Origin: Imbricaverruca yamaguchii
Lineage: Eukaryota; Arthropoda; Thecostraca; Neoverrucidae
Length of the DNA stretch: 64,000 nt
Reading direction: 5' to 3'
Assembly (NCBI GenBank): GCA_034440575.1
Contig: JAOTOL010001173.1
Span: forward strand, 248,001 to 312,000
Shown: positions 11,166 to 23,000 of the stretch, one piece after another
How positions within the stretch are numbered: position 1 is the stretch's first letter
Layout: every line of letters starts with the position of its first letter
Program-made: the position numbers and the translations under genes
Notes under the pieces: generated by a model
What the model saw: the letters and a program-made list of their open reading frames with translations, nothing else
What the model was told of the DNA's origin: nothing
Databases searched by the model: none

Positions 11166-12865
11166 CTAGTGCTGCTCAGTTGCAGGTTTTGCAACCGGGG
11201 ATGTTTGATGTCGTGGGCGCGTGCGTGAAATACCCAATTCTGTTGGTGACACCGCCCCAGGTAGGGTCCGCTTTGCAACGCGGCTCGAGGTCGGGGGAGA
11301 AATCGGTGTGTGTCCGGCTCGACGCGAGGGGACTTCCGGGGGTCCCATCACGTTCCGGATTGGTGACGAAGGCGGAGGGGTCACGATATGGCGTTGGCTC
11401 CCGGGCTCCGGGCTCGAGGTGACCGACTCTCGTCGGGTTGTACGTCCCCGGGTGATGGAGGTGGGCTGACTGGAAGTAGGTGACAAGGGTTTGGGTTCAT
11501 AGGATGGTGCTGGTGAGGGTGTGGAAGTGGAGTTGGGAGACGAGAGGGAGGGGGGACTTGGGGCCGGTTTGGTATTGGTGGATGGAAGGATTGCTGACGT
11601 AGGTGCCAATGTGGAAGCTGAGGGTTTGTTGGGAAGCTTCCTCCGCTGCACCTCACGCCACTCTCCCACCTCTGGCTCCAAGGAGGCAGTGGCGGAGATT
11701 TCAGCGGGCAACCCACTTTGCGCAAAACTTATTGCATGTGCGCGAGGTACAGAGACGTCGCGGGTCCTTTCATGCGTAGGTGGGGTATCAGTCGAGGTAC
11801 CGCTACGGGTTGCCCTCTCTTTCGGTGGCAACGTACTTCTTTCAGTCAGTGGTACACACGTCATGCCGAAAGAGCGAAGGAGTTCGCCGAGTTGCGAGAG
11901 AAGGTCCGCGGCACTCCCTCTCTGAATTTCTGGTACAGCTAGTGTGGTTCTGTTGGCTTTGGCGATTGCGGCGTAAGATACCCTCGGGTGGGCAGCGTCG
12001 TAAGCCTGCTTTGCCTCTCTAAATGATAAGTTTCTGGTGACCTTGATAGACATGATCTCTCTTTCCTTGAGATATGTCGGACACGACCTGTCATACGCAG
12101 AGTGTGGTATCTGGTCGCTTCCACAGTTGGAGCACCACGGTTTATCTGCGTTGCACTGTGAGTCATCATGCTCCGGTGATGAGCACCTGCCGCAGAGCTG
12201 GCGATTCCTACAGTTTTGTTTGGTATGTCCAAACCTCTGGCATCCGTAGCATCTCATCGGGTTTGGGATAAAACGACGAATCTTCACCTTGGCATAGCCT
12301 ACGCGAATATCGGGTGGCAAGTCAGGTCGGCTGAAAGTTAAAATGATGTTATTGGTTGGTACCATAGTATTACCCTTACGAATACGAATGCGTCTGGCCT
12401 CCACCACTCCAAACTCGTTCAGGCCATCAACGATATCTTCGTCGCTTACACCTAGAAGGTCATAACAATTGATGATACCTTTCACAGAGTTTTTCGTTTA
12501 TGCATAGAGACCAGCATTGGGATAGCAACATCGTGACTCCCCTTGTGGCTACGAATCGCAAACTTAAACTCAGTAGCTGCCATTGCCTTTTCTGCGTCCT
12601 TACTGTTTCCGAACTCTACTTCAAGTCCACCGTCTCTCAGTCGTTCACACCTCAGGATAGTTCCAAGTCTGTCACAACCATCACGACGCTGGAAGGGTGA
12701 TAAGGTCGCTAGCGGTCTTGATCCCTCCACTGCTTTGAAAATAAGTGTGCGAAAGCTATGGGTTTGCACACTACAATTGGTCACGCGCCCATGCCCCTCG
12801 CGGATTTGGCCAGTCTGGTCCTTCCGAGAAGTCCCAGGATTTGAGTTTAGATTAGGATTTGCCAT
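11166..12865 (-). CDS. Element 1 ORF1: gag-like protein with three zinc knuckles (two frames, -1 shift)
   Basis: The first frame starts at 12865 (MANPNLN) and ends at 12482 after 127 residues; it includes the block [14 protein letters not shown]. The second frame continues without an ATG from about 12491 to 11166 (KGIINCYDLL onward). It carries knuckles CYGCQRFGHTKQNC and CGRCSSPEHDDSQC and a third, longer C-x2-C-x6-H-x6-C, then a Pro/Ser/Thr-rich tail of about 250 residues. Joining needs a -1 shift after a Lys codon at 12491-12494, on an A-AAA stretch. Element 2 needs the same shift at the homologous codon. The protein is expected to bind element RNA. The frame change may be a programmed shift or an inherited mutation. 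Confidence 0.85.
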
Positions 12866-13531
12866 GTAGTATGATTCTATTCGGCTTCTCGTGACACCCC
12901 ACCCCCTGGGGGCTCAACTGGGAGTCCGCCTTGATCCCGCGAACGGGAGGACGCCAGGTGAACGAGAAACTATACGGGGCAGGCGACACCATCACCCGGT
13001 CGGGAGAGAGAAGCTCACCACCCCGACCAGGATCCAGCGCCACCCACCCCTTGACCCCGGCCGGCCGGGCCGGCAGGCACTGGGAAACCCAGGCCCCCAG
13101 CCCGAGGCGACCAGCCACTTGGCCCGCGTGAGGCCCCACGGGCCCGCCCGCCCCTCCGGGATATCAGGACCAAAGAGGTGTGTTGGTCCCCCGTCACAAC
13201 TAGCACCGTGCGACGGGGGACCTCAACCTCCAGGACTCCGTCAACCCCTGGGGACGGGCCGAGGGGGCGCGGCTACCCCGATAAAAACGGAGCTGGTGGG
13301 CAGGACCGGGGAAGTTGTCCTGCCTGCTCATAGTAGGGACAGTTGGTGTTGCAGGGCCAGATGAAGGACATGGATGTGGGGATGAGATTGGGATTGGACT
13401 GGGAACGCATGGATGGAAGGACGAGTGAGGCACTCTTAGTCTGACCTCTCCCCGGCCGCCTGGTGGTCTGGCCGCCGGATCCTTAAGGCACGCAATCCCC
13501 CCACCACGGAAAGGTGATGCCTCATCGGGGG
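12866..13531 (-). promoter_or_regulatory. GC-rich 5' UTR / internal promoter region of element 1
   Basis: This segment lies between the 5' TSD and the ORF1 start. About 480 bp of it (12870-13350) is closely similar to the 5' UTR of element 2 (24150-24640). Conserved blocks include CTCCGGGATATCAGGACC and GTCACAACTAGCACCGTGCG (plus-strand wording). LINEs of this type carry an internal Pol II promoter here, so a promoter role is expected from the family; no core promoter motif is proven. Confidence 0.6.
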
Positions 13532-13543
13532 GTGACCAGCATG

Positions 13544-13830
13544 GAAAACGCATTTTAAAGATTGGTGTTTGTCGCCCGCTCCAGGGAGGAGGTCGCCGTT
13601 GGTTCGTACGATGCATTTCTAAGTCCAAGGGACTGAGTTCTGGGGCGGGAGCTCGGAATTTTTTGGCCCGGTGGGGAGCCGGTAGACGGTAGGCCTCGCT
13701 TCTGAAGTCCCAGCCGAGGTAGGGGCGGGGGAGGGGCCATCTCATGTGCAGCGTGAGTTTTTGCCAGTCCCTCATCTCGCCGTCGTGGCGATGGGGTAGC
13801 CGGCCTTGCGGGAGGGGCCGTTGTTCACGT
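13544..13830 (-). pseudogene. ORF1 3' part of the older I-like LINE split by element 1
   Basis: Bases 13630-13820 are clearly similar to 22440-22640 of element 2, the region at the end of ORF1 (shared plus-strand wording GGCGATGGGGT and GGCCTTGCGGG, among others). With 6590-7192 it forms one interrupted element: ORF1 end here, then the element 1 insertion, then the ORF2 start at 7017. It is 5'-truncated near 13830 where the palindrome array begins. Confidence 0.75.
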
Positions 13831-14185
13831 CCGCGTAGCTATACACCAGTACTGCCTCATGAGTATATCAACGCCTCCCTGCGTCAATTTACGCAGGAAT
13901 CGCCTGCGGTGTATATCAACGTGCGCGTATTTCACGCCTACATATTTACACAGGAATGACCTGTGGAAATCGACACACGCGTAGTTCACGTCCACGTAGA
14001 TATACACCAGTGCCAATGCCTGTGTATATCGACGCCTGCGTAAATTTACGCAGGCGAACGGCTCTGTGCAAATAGCGAGATCTGCGTCGGTATACACTGA
14101 AGTCGCCTCCTGTGTAAATCGACATCCGTGTAGGCTTACGCAGAGCAACAGCTGAGCGTATATCGACGCGCGCGTCGATTTACAC
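13825..14185. repeat. Degenerate tandem array of short palindromic modules
   Basis: Units of roughly 40-60 bp alternate between wording like GTATATCAACGCCTGCGT and AATTTACGCAGG. Several modules are self-complementary. A perfect 24-bp palindrome with half-site CGCCTGCGTAAA lies at 14033-14056, and a perfect 16-bp palindrome TCGACGCGCGCGTCGA lies near 14162. Imperfect relatives occur near 13884, 13940 and 14125. It has no coding signature. It sits exactly between the truncated LINE and a dispersed repeat. Confidence 0.8.
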
Positions 14186-14740
14186 GCGTCCTATCCCAAT
14201 AGACGGCAAGTAACAAATTAGTCTGTGCACGAGCACCCTACTAGTGGGGTGTGTTGTGAATATGTATTGGTTGTTCTGTGTGAGCATGTTGGGAGTATCA
14301 GGTATGGACGTATAATCTTTGTTCACATTGTGCAAGCATACTTTTGCTATCATTTTCTGTATTGTTGCTCAGGAAGTTCGCTTAGAACTGCATCCTCCGC
14401 TAATTTAGCCGTAGCACCAATTTGTCATCTGGCAGTCATTTGTCGGCTGCCAGAAAATGTGGAGCTGAGTGCAGTCTACATGTAAACCAGAAAGCATGTT
14501 GTAATTTGCTAATGTTCGTAAGTTTAATTATACTTATTTCGGCAGCGTCGATAGTAAAACCTATTTTATGAGTGAAAGTGATGTGATAACTATATTTGGT
14601 AGTTGCTTTTAATTTATGCAATCATTATGCCGGGTCTTCTCCCTCTATTTTGCTCCTGAGACCATGCGACCTGGGAGCAAAAAGCCTCTTTAAAACCAAT
14701 ACGCACTACAATCCAAAGGAAACCGTGACTCTTGTAATGC
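14186..14740. repeat. Dispersed repeat R1, copy 1
   Basis: This segment aligns with 29556-30540. Shared wording includes CCAATAGAYGG, GGGGTGTGTTGTGAATAT, GAGTATCAGGTATGG, TGGAGCTGAGTG and CATTATGCCRGGTCTTCTCC. Copy 1 has the simple, uninterrupted form. No open frame is shared, so it is a non-coding or non-autonomous repeat of unknown class. Confidence 0.8.
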
Positions 14741-15830
14741 ACGGACAAAAATAATCATGCTTTATGACTTAGCTGTTATTTATTCCCTATTATATCGGCA
14801 AATTCATGCACTCCCTTGTACATATAAATTTATGCACTAGTATATGGCTTGTCGAGGTTATACACTCCTTCATTTTACCGAACTCAATAAGTATACACTC
14901 CCAGTCCAAGACTCAGAAGTGAGCACTGCCCCAGTCTGTGCCTGGAAGTACACGGAGTACGTTGACGTGCTTCGCGCATCACTTCGAGATACTTCCAACC
15001 AGGTGACGAGCAGCCTAAGGCATACAGAAGGTGAACTTGTCTCCAAATGTCAGACACTGTTAACTCGTTCGCCAGAACTTATGATTAAATAAATATACAG
15101 CCATCTCATTTGACACATTAACGTCATGGTTAATGAGCCAGGTCAAGTCCACACATTGCAGCTCACACCAAACATGTTGCTGGATACAGATGGAAAGCTA
15201 AATGCATTTGGAATGGTTATCACCCAGAAACATCCTCGTATATTCTTGTCCAGTATGCATCTCTCCTATTGGTTCCCGATTAGCGCATTCAAATATGACG
15301 AAACACCACGAGCATTCATTTTCAAACTTCCCAAATATCTGCCAAGCATTTCACTGCTAAATCACACGACGCGAGCATGCAATAAATACACCATCAAATA
15401 ACGTAATCGTGAAATATATGCATACATATATTCATTCAACACCTGCCATGCTCATGCATTAAGAGTGCGAATGATCGGAATAGAACAAAATGGCATCATC
15501 ACACAATTGTCCAGGTGGATGGGCGATGGCCAGTCAAATTGGCCAGATAATTCATAGTTCAGACCGATTAGTTCATTTACCAATCACCGATATGCACTAA
15601 ACTGACACAAAACACAGTCACGGTTATTTCAGAACGTGTTCCTACATTCGCATCTAACTCTCTCCCTCTATATAGCCATTCAAATACATTTATGGAGATA
15701 TTCCGTTGAAAAGAAGGAAAAGGGAGCGAAACCAAGAAATTCGGCATCTGATATAATCATCTTAGTAGTTGGTACCAGCAAAAGGTCAAGTAAGGTCAAA
15801 TGAAAAAGTAATTGCATACCCTACAGCAAA

Positions 15831-15902
<72 letters not shown>

Positions 15903-16897
15903 CTGCCATGAACTGCTGTTCATGGATCGGCAATATCACGGTATGGTAATGGTAACATGCTTTTTGACAACGGTAGTTAAATTGTAATAAAATTGTTTTC
16001 TAGTTCAAACGGAACAAGTGGAAAGCTGTCAGCCTGCATTTCAGTTGCCTTCCATGGCAAAACCTCTACTCGAATCGTTGCAGAATTAAAAGTCCCAATC
16101 GACATTTAAGTTGACATTGCCAAATAACAATCGGCAACGATGACTATTTTTCCTTACTTATTCCGCGCATATATTTGACTACGGATATGTCCAACTTATG
16201 CTCCAAACGTTAGGATCCGCATACCACAGACAGTCAGTGACCGTGACATACCACCTGCATAACATGAAATCTTCCATCAGCCGAGCAACTCAGCTCCATC
16301 AGACGGACCATTCACATACTTTGAATTTCAAAATGACCGGGTAATCTGTTCAGGCATGCACACATGGAATGGGTAAACGTGATGCCGACTCCATGTGGCA
16401 GAAGTCAGGCATCGAACGAACAAGCTAGCAGTACTACCTGAAGTTCACTTGTCGGAATTTGGACACGAGACTTCGAACGCCACAGGTTTTCTCTGGCATG
16501 AAATTCTGTGATTTCACGCAAAAAAGGGTTGATCGACGAGTTTCCAACACACCCGCACAAACACTTCCTGCTCGGACAGTCACTACTTCAACTGTTTAAA
16601 ATAATTCCCAAAGCTGGAAACTAAATCAATTCGTAATTTAAGAACGGAATCTGTCATAATTACACACATCTATTTATAGGCACACGGTAAGTGTGGTTGT
16701 GGAAACTTTCTGAAACAACCGTGTGTATATGTCAGTGTAGTGCACACATCACAGACGTGCACAGCTTTCACCGCAACCCCATCAGAGTACCAGCACACAA
16801 AATAAACATAACAACGACGGACAAAAGCCCAACAGAATGGCCCGCTCAACTGCAGCCAACATGGCCACCATCAGATATCCGTGCTGGGTACGTTCGC
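14741..16897. other. Gene-free stretch downstream of Arl1, with (TA)n
   Basis: No gene is supported. A pure (TA)n tract lies at about 15833-15898. Part of this stretch may be the Arl1 3' UTR; I could not identify a convincing poly(A) signal close to the stop codon. Confidence 0.5.
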
Positions 16898-17047
16898 CGA
16901 CACGGAACCCGGTCTACGCCACCCCGCCACCGGACCTCGGTCGGCCGCACGGACCGCGCCAGGTCAGCAGACCGCCGACACGGAACCCGGTCTACGCCAC
17001 CCCGCCACCGGACCTCGGTCGGCCGCACGGACCGCGCCAGGTCAGAA
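16898..17047. repeat. 78-bp tandem duplication in the Arl1 3' flank
   Basis: Two nearly identical GC-rich copies start at 16898 and 16976 with CGACACGGAACCCGG. They lie 20-170 bp past the Arl1 stop codon and so are probably transcribed in its 3' UTR. Confidence 0.9.
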
Positions 17048-17067
17048 GACCGCCCACAGTGGACGCG

Positions 17068-20000
17068 TCACTTTTTCGCCTGCAAGGCATTCGCTAGCCA
17101 GTCCATGGCCTGGTCCAGACCCTCGCCTTTGATAGCCGACGTTTTGAATATTTGGAACGTTCGCGTCTTGAGCGCCTCCAGGCCGAGCGCCGAGTACACC
17201 TCGGCCACCGACATGGCGCCCTCCATGTCCTGCTTGTTGGCCAGCACGGCCAAGACGGCACCCCGCAGCTCGTCCTCCTGCGGCACCGCACGTACCCAGC
17301 TAAGTCGCAGCCAACGTTGACATCAAACCACTATTATTCGTATGCCATTTAAACAGGGAGGAGGGATAGTGTGCCGTCATCCGACTCGCAAATAAACACG
17401 GGAAAGGCTTATATGGAACGATATTCTTCAACAAGCACTCTGATTGAACACTCGGATGCATGTCAATGGACTTCACCACATATATTACCACAAAACACAT
17501 GTTGTGAACTATGACGTTGAAAAAAGGTCATACAGCTTGTGAAGAATCGGTGATGCGGCATCGTGGCAGCTCGAGGTCTATAGATGGCGCCAGCGGGACA
17601 ACGCACACCACCAGTGGAACGTGGGCTCAGTGTGCAGGAGCGTGGCTTATGTGAGCCAGAACGCGAGGACAGTGGAGCACAACAAGGCTGTGGAGCGGGA
17701 CGCACCTCCAGCATGGAGACCAGCTCCTGTTTGGAGATGCCCATGCGGTCGCGGTCTGCCGAGTCGACCACGTAGATGATGGCGTCCGTGTTGGAGTAGT
17801 AGCAGCGCCAGTACGGCCTGTCGCACACAACGCAGCCAGTCAAAACGGACCCATACAGGACAGCAACAGCACCCTGTACAAATATCACTGCAGGGTAACA
17901 GCACGCATCAGCACAGGACAACCACAGGCCACATTGGTTGATTACATGGGTTTCAGGGCGTGCCGACCAAGTTTGGCCATTAAGCGCCCATACCAAAGGC
18001 CACATGGCAATAGCAGACGTCACCGTATGTAAACAACAGAGGTCTCCGTAGGGCAACAACAGGTCACCGCAGAGCAACAGCAGGCGTCGCCATATGAAGG
18101 CATTTAAGGGGAAGTAGCGCCTTGCTTGTCTGGCCCATCTATATTTCTGGCAAGCGTAAGACCTCGTCTTACGCGGTCTTACGCTTGCCGGAAGCTCCTT
18201 GTTCGAATAAGCCGAATGAGGATCGCCGCCTGTATCACTTCGTCGTTCAGTCACTTTCTCTCCGACCGCCGCGTCAAGGTTCGGCGGGGAAACGCAATCT
18301 CCGACGAACGCATCTACAACGTGCCTTCGGAGACGGCCTCCCACAGGACTGGCACGGCCTTACTACTGTGGCCGTGACCTGCGTTAATGACGTACGCCCA
18401 CCCGACGGCGGTTGATTGATGGATTATTTGGGCTTAAGGGCGCATCAACTGCTACTGGTTATGTAGCGCCAATAACTCACTTTCTACAGCATTCCGCTTA
18501 GCGGCATGAGTCATTTGTGGAATGGATATATTACGTGTAACTGAGAAGCCGATATATATCGATACAGTTGACCTGTTTGGACGATCTCTGAGCTGTCACC
18601 TAAAACGGCACTGTACGTTAAGTTATCGAAAGTGGATCCAAAGTGCCGCCTTCGTTCCACCGTGAAGTTGGGGCAAGAAAACAGAATGTGGCGAACAGTC
18701 ACATGTGAACCACGTCGGGAACAGCGTGGCCTCGCCTCCCGTCTCAAAATGTGTCGCATATGTGTGACCGATGCGCAGGCGTGCCAGAATCACCTCCTCG
18801 CGCCTACATTTTTTTTCAGTGATGACGTCCACGGTGCCAGAACTGGTTTTATGGAGCGAAGTTTGTTTAAAATCTGGCGATTCCAGCTTTCTTGCTACGT
18901 TCCTTGGAGGAAAGCATTTACTGTTGCGTGATAATCCCCGGCGGGAAGAGGCAAAGCTCGAGTCCCACGTGACTGCGAAGCCTGTTTGGCAGCAGCGTCT
19001 GCGAGCTCATTACCCGTGACACCAGTATGGCTCGGTACCGAACATAGAACAACCCCCTTACCCGCTCTACCTAATGACGTCAAACGTGTTAGAATTTCTT
19101 GAGCAAAGTGGTTTGATGGATAGGACTGAAGAGCCTGGAGGCTACTCAGCGAGTCAGTTACAATAAGATGTTGGGTTTCATCTCCAACCTCATTGAAACA
19201 TAATGCCTTAATAATCGCAACCAACTCAGCAGTGTACACAGATGCATATGATGGTAAAGTAAATGATCTCGTAGCTGTCCGACATACAAATGCACAACAT
19301 GTCCCATTGACTGTCTTGGACCCGTCGGTGTATGTTCGAGAGTAGCAACGGTACGCTTCTAATAACTCCAGTTCTTCTGCTTTGAAAAGCTCTGAGACTG
19401 TTTCTCCTTTCTTGGATTTTGCAAGGGAGATGTCAATCTTTGGTGAGGTGAGTTCCCATGGCGGAATTTGCATGTGTTTCATCCTCGCAACACCTCCAAG
19501 TGGGATTTGAGCCTCTTGAAGTAGTAGGCGGATTCTGACACAGAATGGTCGTAGTTTCTCACCTCTATGCCCATGGAAATTTGACAGCGTATGGTGTGAG
19601 AAAACGGACTTGTATGTAGGATGCGTTGGGAACTGCCTCAGCTTTATGGCGTATCGGAGTCCCAGTTTCTCTCGTCTGTTTGCCAACGATGGCTCATGGG
19701 CCTCTACCAAAATACTCGGAGCTGGCGAGGTCCGAAATGCTCGCGTGGCAATCCGCAATGCTGTGTGGTGCACGGTGTCAAGCTTCCGCTTCAGAAACCT
19801 ACTGGCACCGTCATATATAAAAGACGCATAATCAAGCTTCGCCCGGATCAGAGATCGATATAATGTTAAAAGCGTAAAAGCTCTATCAGCTCCGTAGTCA
19901 GTTCGTGAAACACACTTCATGATATTCATTGCTTGAAAGCACCTATCTCGCAATGTGTGCAGATGGTCGCGGTAGGTTAGCCGGTTGTCCAGAAGGACAC

Positions 20001-23000
20001 CGAGGAAGCGAGCCGCAGACTTCACAGGTATTTCCTGGTCATACAACTTAACTGCCATTTCTGGACAGTGGCGGCGAATTCGGCAGAAATGTACAGCCAC
20101 CGTTTTGGAGGTAGAAAATCGAACGCCGTTTAGGATTGTCCACTTTTCTAAACGGGCTACGGCGAGCTGTAGCTGTCTCTCCATGGATGATGATCGCGCC
20201 GCGCATGACCAGATAGCTAAATCATCAACAAGGAGCGACCTTCCAATACTCGGCGATAGTCCGTTTGCTATGTCATTGATTAAAATTGTAAACAGCGCAA
20301 CGCTGAGTACGCTCTGCTGTGGGACGCCGTTCACCTGGACAAAATGTGGAGACATATGGTTTCCCACGCGGACACGGAAAATGCGGTCACACAGGAAGTT
20401 CTTGAGAAAAGTTCCCATCGGTCCGCGTATCCCATGGTTCCACACTTTCTGAAGTATTCCGTAACGCCATACTGTATCATAGGCGGCCTCTATGTCGAAA
20501 AAAAATTGCTCCCACGTGACTATGCTGCCTGAAGTTTTGTCTTATTACTGTGTCTAGTCGTAAAACGTGATCCAGCGCGCTACGATTTTTCCTGAACCCA
20601 CATTGTGAGCTTGTGAGGATGCCTTCTTTTTCGAGAAGCCAGCCGAGGCGAACATTTACCATTCGTTCCATGAGTTTACAAAGACATGATGTCAACGAGA
20701 TGGGACGATAATGTAAGGGATCACTGCCAGTCTTGCCTGGTTTTAAAATTGGGATTACAATGGCTTCCCGCCAAGAGGAGGGAAAATGACCACCTAGCCA
20801 CAGTGAGTTAAAAGAGGAAAGCAGGGAGACGAGAGCGCATGATGGAAGGCGCTTCAACATGGCATTGTGAATGCCGTCCGGCCCCTCTGATGTAGTCCTC
20901 AGTGATCCAATTCCGTAGGTTAATTCTACCATGGTAAAACTTTGATTGTATGAGTGGTGTACTAATGTAGTAAAATCAATTGGCGTCGACTCCGATGTGG
21001 CTTTATGATGTAAAAACTCGGGATTGGGAACAATTTCTCGACTTCTTTGCGATAAAGCATGACCAATCGCATAGGCAACTTCTGCAGGATGGATGATGTC
21101 CTGGTCCGCGATTCGCAGCACCGGAAGGAGAACTGAATGGTGGGTACCGGAGATCCTTTTAACTCGGGACCATACCTGTGACGAGGAGGTACACCGATTT
21201 AAAGTATTGACATATGCTCTCCAAGACATATGCTTCGCTTCCAAGATGATCGGACGTACATTCGCTCTCGCCTTACGAAATATAATTAGGTTGGTTGTGG
21301 TACTATTTCGGGTAAACATTCTGAATGCGCGGCGTCGTGCCCGAATGGCATCTCGACACTCCTTGGTCCACCAGGGAACAGGGGCTCTACGAGGGGATCC
21401 CGAAGTTTTCGGGATGCACCCTGATGTTGCCCCTAAGAGCAGTGATGAGAATTGTTCTATTGAGTGTGGCTCTTGTCCAGTTTGGGTGGAGAATACGTCA
21501 TTGAGACGGGGTTCAAATGTACCCCAGTCAGCCTTGCGTAGATTCCATCGCTGAGGTCTGGTACCGAGTGTTGTGTCACCGCGATATGCAAGCAATATTG
21601 GGAAATGGTCACGGCCCATGGGGTCGTCACATACCGACCAATCAAAATGCTGTGCCAGCTGTGGAGTGCAGAGACTCAGATCTAGCGCCGAGGTGTGACC
21701 GGTTGGCATCGTAAAGTGGGTTCGAGTGCCAGTGTTTAAAACGCAGAGGGATTCCTCCACGATAAAAGACTGTAATATGCGACCTCTTGTGTTCACATCA
21801 TCACAGCCCCACATCGTGTGATGGGCGTTAAAATCCCCTAAGACTAAACAAGGTGGGGGCAGTTCTAAAACTAACCGTACTAACTCACCACGGGTAAAAG
21901 CAGTCCCAGGAGGCAAGTAGATGGAGCAAATTGTTAACGAGCTGCGACCTAGGTCGATTCGAGCTGCCACTGCTTGGAGATCGGTGTTAAGCGTAATCTC
22001 ACTTGCACCTATACTATGGTGGATAGCTACAATAACTCCGCCGTGCGCAACAGTGTCGGTCACCACATCCTTTCGGAAGATTGAATACCCCTGTATGTCA
22101 GGTCGTGAATCTGGTCGGAGTTTCGTCTCTTGCAGACACATAGCGATAGGGCAGTGCTGATTTATAACTACCTGTATTTCCTGGGTACTGTTTCTAAAAC
22201 CTCTGCAATCCCATTGTAAAAAAGCTTGCATATGAGCTTGTTAGAAATGGGTTGAAAGATATACGGTGAGAGCGTCGCTTTGAGGCGATGAATCCCTAAA
22301 TGAGATAAAACTACACTTGGCTAGAAAGGAGAAACAAGAGTGGAAATGAAGAAAAAAAACTTTGCGTTTTAAAGCTCTGAGTCCGTCGTCCATCCGAAAG
22401 ATGGCGACGCTGTTAACCACGAGGGGTTATCCCTACTCAGTCCTAGGGGGTGGGCTCTGGGGCGGGAGCGCGGGGACTCCTCGCCCGGTGGAGGGCTTGT
22501 TAGTGGGTACCCTCTTTTCTGGGGCCCCAGCCGGGGCGGAGGTGGCGAGGGCCCATCTCACTTGCTGACTGGGCCGGTCCCTCCACTCGCCGTCGCGGCG
22601 ATGGGGTGGCAGGCCTTGCGGGTGGAGCCTTGTCAACTCCTTTGTTATTTTTCGCCCGGGCACTCTCCATCTGGGCGAGTCGTGCCCGTTTTGCCTCCTT
22701 GGCACGCCTTCCGGCTGCCTGGTAATTTAGGCACTCATCGGAAATGTGGATTTGTCGGTGGGACGGCGAGGGAGGTGCGGAAGTAGAGGTTGAGGGTGGG
22801 GGCGAGGGTTGGCTCACGGGTATGGGGCAGGATTCAGGAAGGGAAGAAGTGGATGTGAGTGATTTCAAGGTGGTAGGAGGGGTGTGGGGGGAGGCAAGGG
22901 GAGGTTGGAGGACGGGCGGGTTGCGGGAGGTGGGGATTTCAAAGTAGGTAGCGTGGTAGACGGGGAGGGGATGGACTCGGGCAGGGAAGATCGAGCAGAC

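Larger units (their letters stand above)
7193..13531 (-). mobile_element. Full-length I-superfamily LINE (element 1)
   Basis: The 6.34-kb element is flanked by a perfect 12-bp TSD, GTGACCAGCATG, at 7181-7192 and 13532-13543. In 5' to 3' order on the minus strand it has a GC-rich 5' UTR (13531-12866), ORF1 with three CCHC knuckles, ORF2 with endonuclease, RT and RNase H, and a 190-bp 3' UTR. The 3' end has a stem-loop (GGGCGC/GCGCCC) and an AATAACAACAACAACAA tail. ORF2 is fully open, so this copy is young. It interrupts an older, related copy in the same orientation. RNase H plus APE endonuclease places it in the I superfamily; the exact clade needs a tree. Confidence 0.93.

Noticed and set aside
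17463..18344. 293-codon open frame overlapping Arl1 exon 4
   Set aside because: Only the exon 4 part ([12 protein letters not shown] onward) is real; the rest is intron read-through.
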